Part shown: positions 1 through 4,817 of the stretch, one piece after another
How the letters are laid out: each line of letters begins with the position of its first letter
How positions within the stretch are numbered: position 1 is the first letter of the stretch
DNA from: an uncultured beta proteobacterium
GTDB lineage: Bacteria; Pseudomonadota; Gammaproteobacteria; Burkholderiales; Rhodocyclaceae
Length of the DNA: 5,378 bases
Assembly (NCBI GenBank): GCA_903932755.1
Contig: CAIZHL010000128.1
Span: 1 to 5,378, forward strand
Direction of reading: 5' to 3'
Position numbers and translations under genes: made by a program
The notes under the pieces: model-generated
The model's database searches: none
Seen by the model: the letters and a program-made list of their open reading frames with translations, nothing else
Told to the model about the DNA's origin: nothing

Positions 1-2
1 AC

Positions 3-362
3 CAGGGCGTCAAGGACGCCGAAGGCTACGTGTCGCTGACCGGGCGCCTGAAGGAAATCATCAACCGCGGCGGCGAGAAGATTTCGCCGCGCGAGATCGA
101 TGAAGTCATCATGGACCATCCCGCCGTGTCGCAGGTAGTCTGCTTCGCCGTGCCGCACCCGAAACTGGGCGAGGAAGTCGGCGCCGCCGTGGTGCTGAAG
201 GAAGGCGCCACCGCGACCGAGAAGGACATCCAGGCCTTCGTCGCCACCCGCGTCGCCGACTTCAAGGTGCCGAAGAAAGTCCTGATCCTGCCCGAGATCC
301 CCAAGGGCGCCACCGGCAAGCTGCAGCGCATCGGCCTCGCGCAAAAACTCGGTCTCGCCTGA
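3..362 (+). CDS. Acyl-CoA ligase (AMP-forming), C-terminal fragment
   Basis: This is the last 119 residues of an adenylate-forming enzyme (ANL superfamily, AMP-binding/AMP-binding_C domains); the 5' part lies outside the window. These enzymes activate a carboxylic acid with ATP to an acyl-AMP and then transfer it to CoA in the cytoplasm. Seen directly: the hinge motif [16 protein letters not shown] (codons from 39), the C-terminal mobile domain with [14 protein letters not shown], and the closing A10 motif [10 protein letters not shown]. The Lys codon of A10 at 318-320 is the lysine that catalyses adenylation in this family. The frame is open to the left edge and ends in TGA at 360-362. The [10 protein letters not shown] variant is common in the oxalyl-CoA synthetase/fatty-acyl-CoA ligase group, but the substrate-binding N-terminal domain is missing, so the acid cannot be named. 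It is followed by a terminator-like hairpin 12 nt downstream and lies 91 nt before tctC on the same strand, which suggests a related catabolic role. The family call is firm; the substrate is unknown. Confidence 0.93.
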   Translation, partial: QGVKDAEGYVSLTGRLKEIINRGGEKISPREIDEVIMDHPAVSQVVCFAVPHPKLGEEVGAAVVLKEGATATEKDIQAFVATRVADFKVPKKVLILPEIPKGATGKLQRIGLAQKLGLA

Positions 363-374
363 TCACTTGCGCCT

Positions 375-413
375 TGCGCAGGGAAGGTCCGCCCTTCCCT
401 GCGCATTACTTTT
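375..413 (+). terminator. Terminator-like hairpin between ligase and tctC
   Basis: A perfect 13-bp inverted repeat pairs 375-387 with 393-405 around a 5-nt loop (TCCGC). It is followed by TTACTTTT, a weak and interrupted T-run. The stem is very stable, with GCGC and GGGAAGG blocks. It sits directly after the ligase stop codon and about 40 nt before the tctC ribosome-binding site. It could be a full rho-independent terminator for the ligase transcript, or a leaky terminator or 5' mRNA stabiliser inside a longer operon, because the T-run is poor. A tandem 7-bp repeat CTTGCGC (366-372, 373-379) overlaps its left arm. Confidence 0.7.
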
Positions 414-441
414 CTGCCAGCAACCACCAAGAAACAACCCT

Positions 442-447
442 GAGGAG
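442..447 (+). promoter_or_regulatory. Strong ribosome-binding site of tctC
   Basis: GAGGAG lies 6 nt before the ATG at 454. It decides the start: the reading frame stays open back to a TTG at 367, but that region holds the terminator-like hairpin and encodes no signal peptide, whereas the ATG at 454 gives a proper one. Confidence 0.88.
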
Positions 448-453
448 CCTGCC

Positions 454-1449
454 ATGAAACTCACCAAGATCGCCGTCGCGCTCGGCACCAGCCTAGCCTT
501 CTTCGCCGTATCCGCCGCCCACGCCTGGGAACCGACGAAGCCGGTCGAATTCGTCGTGCCGGCCGGTACCGGCGGCGGCGCCGACCAGATGGCGCGCTTC
601 CTGCAGGGCGTAATCGCCAAGCACAATCTGATGAAACAGCCGCTGGTGGTGGTCAACAAGTCCGGCGGCGCCGGCGCCGAAGGCTTCCTCCAGGTCAAGG
701 GCGCCAAGGGCGATCCGCACCGGATCATCATCACCCTGTCCAACCTGTTCACGACGCCCCTGGCTACCGCCGTGCCCTTCAACTGGCGCGACCTGACGCC
801 GGTCAGCATGCTGGCACTCGACGAGTTCGTGCTCTGGGTCAATGCCGATTCGCCCTACAAGACCGCCAAGGAATACCTCGCCGCGATCAAGGCCGCCCCC
901 GACAACAAGTTCAAGATGGCCGGTACCGGCTCCAAGCAGGAAGACCAGATCATCACCGTGATGATGCAAAAGGCCGCCGGCAAGAAGATCACCTACATCC
1001 CCTTCAAGGGCGGCGGCGATGTCGCCGTGCAACTGGTCGGCAAGCATGTCGATTCCACGGTGAACAACCCGATCGAGGCCGAAGCCCACTGGCGCGGCGG
1101 CAAGCTGCGCCCGTTGTGCGTGATGGATGCGAAGCCGCTGCCCTACACCGCCAAAGTCACCGACAAGCAATCCTGGGCCGACATTCCGACCTGCAAGTCG
1201 GCCGGCATCGATGCCGAGTACGTGATGCTGCGCGGCATCTTCATGGGGCCCGACGTCGCGCCGGACCAGGTCAGCTACTACGTCGATCTGTTCAAGAAAG
1301 TGCGCGAACTGCCCGAGTGGAAGGAGTTCATGGCCAAGGGCGCCTTCAACCAGTCCTTCATGAGCGGCAAGGAATACACCGACTGGGTGGCGAAGAATGA
1401 AGCCCTGCACATCGGGCTGATGAAAGACGCCGGCTTCATCGCCAAATAA
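454..1449 (+). CDS. tctC: Tripartite tricarboxylate transporter substrate-binding protein (TctC/Bug family)
   Basis: This is a periplasmic receptor that captures a small carboxylate and delivers it to the TctAB membrane carrier. It is 331 residues, the usual family length of about 320-330. Residues 1-24 form a Sec signal peptide: a basic start (MKLTK), a hydrophobic core (about 6-20) and an AHA cleavage site before Trp25. The mature protein opens with EPTKPVEFVVPAGTGGGADQ, which corresponds to the Bug first ligand loop (usually VPFPPGGxxD), with the conserved Asp at position 44. A second conserved block (GTGSKQEDQ, about 157-165) and YIPFKGGGDVAVQLVGKHVD (about 181-200) follow the typical order of the two lobes. 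NNPIEAEAHWRGGKLRPL (204-221) matches the second ligand-loop region, and the C-terminus ends with the usual EYTDWVAKNEALHIGLMKDAGF. Cys222 and Cys247 could form a disulphide in the periplasm (inference). It is first in a tctCBA-reductase operon, with tctB 7 nt downstream. The ligand is not predictable; the symbol denotes the family only and does not imply citrate or tricarboxylate. Confidence 0.94.
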   Translation: MKLTKIAVALGTSLAFFAVSAAHAWEPTKPVEFVVPAGTGGGADQMARFLQGVIAKHNLMKQPLVVVNKSGGAGAEGFLQVKGAKGDPHRIIITLSNLFTTPLATAVPFNWRDLTPVSMLALDEFVLWVNADSPYKTAKEYLAAIKAAPDNKFKMAGTGSKQEDQIITVMMQKAAGKKITYIPFKGGGDVAVQLVGKHVDSTVNNPIEAEAHWRGGKLRPLCVMDAKPLPYTAKVTDKQSWADIPTCKSAGIDAEYVMLRGIFMGPDVAPDQVSYYVDLFKKVRELPEWKEFMAKGAFNQSFMSGKEYTDWVAKNEALHIGLMKDAGFIAK

Positions 1450-1456
1450 GCAGCCC

Positions 1457-1963
1457 ATGAGCACGGAAAGCGAAACGCCCGGCCCCGCACTGCGGCGCCG
1501 GGGGCCAGAGGCCGGCGTTGCGCTGCTGCTTCTGGTGATCGGCCTGATCGTGATCGTCGACAGCCTGCGGGTCGGCATCGAGTGGGCCGATGACGGCCCG
1601 CGTGCCGGCTATTTCCCGTTTTTCATCGGCTGCCTGCTGAGCCTGTCTTCCGGCTGGACGCTGGTGCGGGCGCTCTTGTCATGGCGCGAGGAAACAGCGA
1701 TCTTCTCCGAGTACAGCCAGTTGCGCGACGTCGCCGCCATGGCGATTCCGCTGACTGTCTTTGTCGCGGCCGTGCCATTTCTTGGGCTGTACGTTCCCGG
1801 TGCGCTGCTGATCGGCTATTTCATGCGCCGCCACGGCACCGGCGGCTGGCTTGCCACGCTGGCGGTTGCGATCGGCACGCCGATCGTGTTTTTCCTGATT
1901 TTCGAACGCTGGTTCCTGGTGCCGCTGGCCAAGGGCCCGCTGGAGGCCTGGCTGGGATTCTGA
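1457..1963 (+). CDS. tctB: Tripartite tricarboxylate transporter small membrane subunit (TctB family)
   Basis: This is the small, poorly conserved membrane partner of TctA. The length of 168 residues is normal for TctB. The cytoplasmic start carries ALRRRG, followed by hydrophobic segments at about 18-38, 52-75, 92-123 (probably two helices) and 130-157. The motif GPRAGYFPFFIGCLLSLSSG (47-66) matches the TctB signature in which the second helix begins with G-YFP. The C-terminal FERWFLVPLAKGPLEAWLGF is also typical (F..w..vPLp.GPle). It starts 7 nt after the tctC stop, and its stop is 1 nt before the tctA start. No good Shine-Dalgarno sequence precedes the ATG, so it is probably translated by coupling to tctC and less efficiently. 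A strong hairpin begins 21 nt inside the gene. The family call rests on motifs, topology and the position between tctC and tctA. Confidence 0.92.
   Translation: MSTESETPGPALRRRGPEAGVALLLLVIGLIVIVDSLRVGIEWADDGPRAGYFPFFIGCLLSLSSGWTLVRALLSWREETAIFSEYSQLRDVAAMAIPLTVFVAAVPFLGLYVPGALLIGYFMRRHGTGGWLATLAVAIGTPIVFFLIFERWFLVPLAKGPLEAWLGF
1478..1502 (+). repeat. GC-rich stem-loop at the tctC/tctB junction
   Basis: CCCGGC (1478-1483) pairs with GCCGGG (1497-1502), and inside it CCGC (1485-1488) pairs with GCGG (1492-1495). The two stems are separated by one C-C mismatch and capped by an ACT triloop. The structure begins 28 nt after the tctC stop, within the first codons of tctB. It may protect the tctC 3' end or dampen tctB translation (inference); in GC-rich DNA such a stem can also arise by chance. 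Confidence 0.4.
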
Positions 1964-1964
1964 A

Positions 1965-3482
1965 ATGGATGAAATCAACAGCCTCATGCACGGTTTCAGC
2001 GTTGCGCTGACCCTGCCCAATGTCGGCTTCATGCTGGTCGGCCTGCTGCTCGGCGTACTGATCGGCGTGCTGCCCGGCCTCGGCGGCGCCAACGGCGTCG
2101 CCATCCTGCTGCCGCTGACCTTCTCGATGAACCCGACCTCGGCCATCATCATGCTCTCCTGCATCTACTGGGGCGCGCTGTTCGGCGGGGCGATCACCTC
2201 CATCCTGTTCAACATTCCGGGCGAGCCCTGGTCGGTGGCCACCACCTTCGACGGCTTTCCGCTGGCGCAGCAGGGGCGCGCTGCGGAGGCACTGACGGCG
2301 GCCTTCACTTCGTCCTTCGTCGGCGCCCTGTTCGCCGTGCTGGCCATCACCTTCCTGGCGCCGCTGCTGGCGAAGTTCGCGCTGGAGTTCGGCCCGCCCG
2401 AATTTTTCGCGGTGCAGATGCTGACCTTCTGCAGCTTCATCGGCATGAGCAAGGAGCCGCCGATGAAAACCCTGGCGGCGATGATGTTCGGCTTCGCCCT
2501 GGCCGCCGTCGGCATGGATACCGTGACCGGCCAGCTGCGCATGACCTTCGGCTTCACCGAAATGCTCAAGGGCTTCGACTTCCTGATCGCCGTGATCGGC
2601 CTCTTCGGCATCGGCGAAATCCTCACCACCATGGAAGAGGGCCTGGCCTTCAAGGGCAAGTCGGCCAAGATCAATTTCCGCGTCGTGCTGCACACCTGGA
2701 AGGAACTGCTGCAGTACTGGCGCACCTTCATCCGTTCCGTGCTGATCGGCTGCTGGATGGGCATCACGCCGGGCGGTGCGACGCCGGCCTCGTTCATGAG
2801 CTACGGCATGGCGCGGCGCGCGGCGAAGGACAAGGAGTCCTTCGGCCGCGGCAACATCGAGGGTGTGGTCGCGCCGGAAACTGCCGCGCATGCCGCCGGC
2901 ACCGCCGCCCTGCTGCCCATGCTGACGCTGGGCATCCCCGGCTCACCCACCGCCGCCGTTCTGCTCGGCGGCCTGCTGATCTGGGGCCTGCAGCCCGGGC
3001 CGCTGCTCTTCGTCGAGCAGAAGGACTTCGTCTGGGGCCTGATCGCCAGCATGTACCTCGGCAACATCGTCGGCCTGATCGTGGTGCTGACCACCGTGCC
3101 CTGGTGGGCGGCGATCCTGCGCATCCCCTTCCCGGTGATCGCGCCGGTGATCATCTTCATCTGCGCCATTGGCGCCTACACCGTCCATAGCTCGATCTTC
3201 GACGTGGTGATGATGCTGGTGTTCGGCGTGTTCGGCTACCTGTTCAAAAAGTTGCGCTATCCTCTGGCACCGCTGGTGCTGGCGCTAGTGCTGGGCGACA
3301 TGGCCGAATCCAGCTTCCGCCAGTCGATGCTGCTGTCGCAGGGCGAAGTCAGTATCTTCTATTCCAACTGGCTGGTCGGCAGCCTGATGGCCCTGTCCAT
3401 CTTCCTGCTGCTCCTGCCAGCTTGGGGCGCGCTGAAGAGCATGCTGCGGCGGCGCGAAGCCAACGCGTATCTGGGTCGATAG
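1965..3482 (+). CDS. tctA: Tripartite tricarboxylate transporter large membrane subunit (TctA family)
   Basis: This is the main inner-membrane carrier of the TctCBA system, expected to use an ion gradient rather than ATP (family knowledge). The length of 505 residues is typical (about 500). All family blocks are present in order: GVLIGVLPGLGGANGVAILLP (30-50); IYWGALFGGAITSILFNIPGEP with TFDGFPLAQQGRAAEAL (67-110); GITPGGATPASFMSYGMARR (266-285); GNIEGVVAPETAAHAAGTAALLPMLTLGIPGSPTAAVLLGGLLIWGLQPGP (296-346); and GDMAESSFRQSMLLSQG (444-460). The two Gly/Pro-rich halves (about 20-130 and 255-350) reflect the known internal repeat of the family. Hydrophobic helices run through nearly the whole chain, and the C-terminus is basic (KSMLRRRE). 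Only 1 nt separates it from tctB and 11 nt from the reductase gene, so it is clearly co-transcribed. No convincing Shine-Dalgarno precedes the start; translation is probably coupled to tctB. The transported substrate is unknown. Confidence 0.96.
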   Translation: MDEINSLMHGFSVALTLPNVGFMLVGLLLGVLIGVLPGLGGANGVAILLPLTFSMNPTSAIIMLSCIYWGALFGGAITSILFNIPGEPWSVATTFDGFPLAQQGRAAEALTAAFTSSFVGALFAVLAITFLAPLLAKFALEFGPPEFFAVQMLTFCSFIGMSKEPPMKTLAAMMFGFALAAVGMDTVTGQLRMTFGFTEMLKGFDFLIAVIGLFGIGEILTTMEEGLAFKGKSAKINFRVVLHTWKELLQYWRTFIRSVLIGCWMGITPGGATPASFMSYGMARRAAKDKESFGRGNIEGVVAPETAAHAAGTAALLPMLTLGIPGSPTAAVLLGGLLIWGLQPGPLLFVEQKDFVWGLIASMYLGNIVGLIVVLTTVPWWAAILRIPFPVIAPVIIFICAIGAYTVHSSIFDVVMMLVFGVFGYLFKKLRYPLAPLVLALVLGDMAESSFRQSMLLSQGEVSIFYSNWLVGSLMALSIFLLLLPAWGALKSMLRRREANAYLGR

Positions 3483-3488
3483 GAAGGA
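3481..3488 (+). promoter_or_regulatory. Ribosome-binding site of the reductase gene, overlapping the tctA stop
   Basis: AGGAAGGA overlaps the last two bases of the tctA TAG and lies 5 nt before the ATG at 3494. It fixes the start there: the frame is open back to 3422, but that stretch overlaps tctA, whereas the ATG begins the Rossmann strand MKIAIVGAGAIGG exactly where ketopantoate reductases begin. Confidence 0.85.
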
Positions 3489-3493
3489 CGCAA

Positions 3494-4498
3494 ATGAAGA
3501 TCGCCATCGTCGGCGCCGGCGCCATCGGCGGCTACCTCGGAGCGCGGCTGGCGCTGGCCGGCGAAGAGGTCACCTGCATCGCGCGCGGCCCCAACCTCGC
3601 CGCGATCCGCGCCAGCGGCCTCATGCTGATCGAAGAGGACGGCAGCGAACGCCACGCGGCAAGCGTCACGGGTGCCACCATGGCCGAGGCCGGCGTGCAG
3701 GATGTCGTGCTGCTGACGCTGAAGGCGCACCAGGTCAAGGACGTGCTGCCCGACATGCGCAGCCTGTTCGGCCCGGACACCGTGGTGGTGACGATGCAGA
3801 ACGGCATTCCCTGGTGGTACTTCCACAAGCTGGCCGGCCCGTGGCAGGGCCGCGCCGTCGAGTCGGTCGATCCCGGCGGCATCGTCGCCGCCAATATCGA
3901 AGTCGAACGCGTGATCGGCAGCGTGGTCTATCCCGCATCCGAACTGGTGGCGCCGGGTGTGATCAAGGTCATCGAGGGCAACCGCTTCTCGCTGGGCGAG
4001 CTCGACGGAGCCAAGACTCCGCGCCTCGAACAACTGGCGCAGACGCTGATCCGCGCCGGCTTCAAGACCCCGGTTTCATCCGACATCCGCTCCGAGATCT
4101 GGCTCAAGCTGTGGGGCAACCTCAGCTTCAATCCGATCAGCGCGCTAACGCACGCCACTCTGGTCGATATCTGCCAGTTCCCGCTGACGCGCGAACTCGC
4201 GGCGAACATGATGATCGAAGCGCAGACCGTCGCCGAAAAACTTGGCGTCAAGTTCAAGGTCTCGCTCGACAAGCGCATCGCCGGCGCCGAAGGCGTCGGC
4301 AAGCACAAAACCTCGATGCTGCAGGATGTCGAAGCCGGCCGGCCGCTGGAACTCGAAGCGCTGGTCGGTTCGGTACGCGAACTCGGCCGCGTCACCGCAA
4401 CGCCGACGCCGACCATCGACGCCGTTTACGCCTGCGCTTCGCTGCTGGCAAAAACGCTGGTCGAGCAGAACGGCAAACTTGCAATTACCGCGCGCTGA
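3494..4498 (+). CDS. 2-dehydropantoate 2-reductase family protein (ApbA/PanE-like)
   Basis: This is an NADPH-dependent 2-oxo-acid reductase of the ketopantoate reductase family (ApbA and ApbA_C domains), cytoplasmic, 334 residues. The N-terminal Rossmann fold carries G7-x-G9-x-x-G12, and Arg31 sits where the E. coli enzyme binds the NADPH 2'-phosphate. Lys77 (TLKAHQ) and Asn103 (MQNG) match E. coli Lys72 and Asn98. In the C-terminal domain Lys205, Asn209 and Asn213 keep the spacing of the catalytic Lys176, Asn180 and Asn184, and Ser274 and Glu286 keep the 12-residue spacing of Ser244 and Glu256. The enzyme should therefore be catalytically competent. It is about 30 residues longer than E. coli PanE (303), partly from an insertion after MQNG containing IPWWYFHKLAGPWQGRAVE (about 105-123). 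It is the last gene of the tct operon, 11 nt after tctA with its own good ribosome-binding site, and is followed by a terminator. The neighbours suggest a role in using an imported carboxylate; true pantoate synthesis is the alternative, so no gene symbol is given. Confidence 0.9.
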   Translation: MKIAIVGAGAIGGYLGARLALAGEEVTCIARGPNLAAIRASGLMLIEEDGSERHAASVTGATMAEAGVQDVVLLTLKAHQVKDVLPDMRSLFGPDTVVVTMQNGIPWWYFHKLAGPWQGRAVESVDPGGIVAANIEVERVIGSVVYPASELVAPGVIKVIEGNRFSLGELDGAKTPRLEQLAQTLIRAGFKTPVSSDIRSEIWLKLWGNLSFNPISALTHATLVDICQFPLTRELAANMMIEAQTVAEKLGVKFKVSLDKRIAGAEGVGKHKTSMLQDVEAGRPLELEALVGSVRELGRVTATPTPTIDAVYACASLLAKTLVEQNGKLAITAR

Positions 4499-4551
4499 CA
4501 GCAAAAAGTTCCCGAAGGGACGCAGCGCGCTGGCGCTGGCGATACGGCGAT

Positions 4552-4582
4552 CGGGGCTCCTCGCGGAGCCCCGCTTGTTTTA
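4552..4582 (+). terminator. Rho-independent terminator of the tct operon
   Basis: A perfect 9-bp stem pairs 4552-4560 (CGGGGCTCC) with 4565-4573 (GGAGCCCCG) around a TCGC tetraloop. It is followed by CTTGTTTTA. It lies 53 nt after the reductase stop codon and separates the tct operon from the tetR unit. Confidence 0.88.
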
Positions 4583-4758
4583 TGGGCTAATGTCTCGGTT
4601 GTGCCCATTACAGTTGGTCAGTTCTCTTCAAAGCGGCCGGTCCGCCAACTTCACTGTTTAGAGCCGGAATCCTACGAAGCGGCGGTTGGCGATCCCAACC
4701 TACCGCCCAACTTGGTCGAATCAAGTTCTCCGAATGGGCTACTTCCTGCAAGGATTGT
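4583..4758 (+). other. Gene-poor intergenic stretch with several imperfect repeats
   Basis: The space between the reductase and tetR genes is 319 nt (4499-4817); apart from the terminator and the tetR promoter I see no supported gene in it. The stretch is visibly less GC-rich than the flanking genes. It contains an 8-bp direct repeat ATGGGCTA (4582-4589 and 4734-4741) and inverted repeats ATGGGC/GCCCAT (4582-4587/4603-4608), CGCCAAC/GTTGGCG (4643-4649/4685-4691), GGTTGG/CCAACC (4684-4689/4695-4700) and AACTTGGT/ATCAAGTT (4709-4716/4720-4727, one G-T pair). It may be the remains of a small repeat element or old mobile DNA (inference). It does not fit an integron attC site or a tRNA. Confidence 0.4.
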
Positions 4759-4787
4759 TTGGTCGATTTGGATTTCTGATATAAGAT
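4759..4787 (+). promoter_or_regulatory. Candidate sigma-70 promoter of tetR
   Basis: TTGGTC (4759-4764) and TAAGAT (4782-4787) are spaced by 17 nt in the only clearly AT-rich stretch of the window. The matches to consensus are 3/6 and 4/6. An overlapping -10 candidate, TATAAG (4780-4785), is also possible. The start of transcription would fall around 4794, giving a 5' leader of about 24 nt before the ATG at 4818. Confidence 0.5.
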
Positions 4788-4807
4788 AGTAATTGATTAC
4801 TTACTTA
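4782..4807 (+). promoter_or_regulatory. Near-palindromic operator candidate over the tetR -10 region
   Basis: The centre is a 14-bp inverted repeat, AGTAATTGATTACT (4788-4801), flanked by the matching outer arms TAAG (4782-4785) and CTTA (4804-4807). Over 26 bp, 10 of 13 base pairs are symmetric about 4794/4795. Size, symmetry and position between the -10 box and the start codon of a TetR-family gene fit an autoregulatory operator. Confidence 0.6.
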
Positions 4808-4817
4808 TTGGCCTGCG

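Noticed and set aside
367..453. N-terminal extension of tctC from TTG at 367
   Set aside because: The stretch holds the terminator-like hairpin and would put 29 residues before a normal signal peptide; GAGGAG before 454 supports the shorter form.
493..1578. 361-residue open frame on the - strand opposite tctC
   Set aside because: It is a mirror of the GC-rich codon pattern of tctC: low-complexity, rich in Gly, His, Asp and Leu, with no domain recognised. The + strand gene has a signal peptide, ribosome-binding site and full family motifs.
1821..2891. 356-residue open frame on the - strand opposite tctA
   Set aside because: The product is dominated by Glu, Gly, His, Gln and Arg, as expected for the antisense of a membrane-protein gene in GC-rich DNA; no motif or ribosome-binding site supports it.
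3422..3493. N-terminal extension of the reductase into the tctA 3' end
   Set aside because: The Rossmann fold begins at the ATG at 3494, which has its own ribosome-binding site; the extension overlaps tctA coding sequence in another frame.
4510..4520. Small hairpin TCCC-GAA-GGGA after the reductase stop
   Set aside because: Only 4 bp with no T-run; the real terminator lies at 4552-4582.
4684..4739. Possible integron attC site, because GCCCAAC (4705-4711) fits RYYYAAC and stems lie nearby
   Set aside because: No GTTRRRY partner lies downstream at the required distance, and no integrase or cassette array is present.
4601..4789. 62-residue frame starting at GTG on the + strand
   Set aside because: No ribosome-binding site and no recognisable motif, and its stop runs into the tetR -10/operator region. 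It could be a remnant, but nothing supports a real gene.
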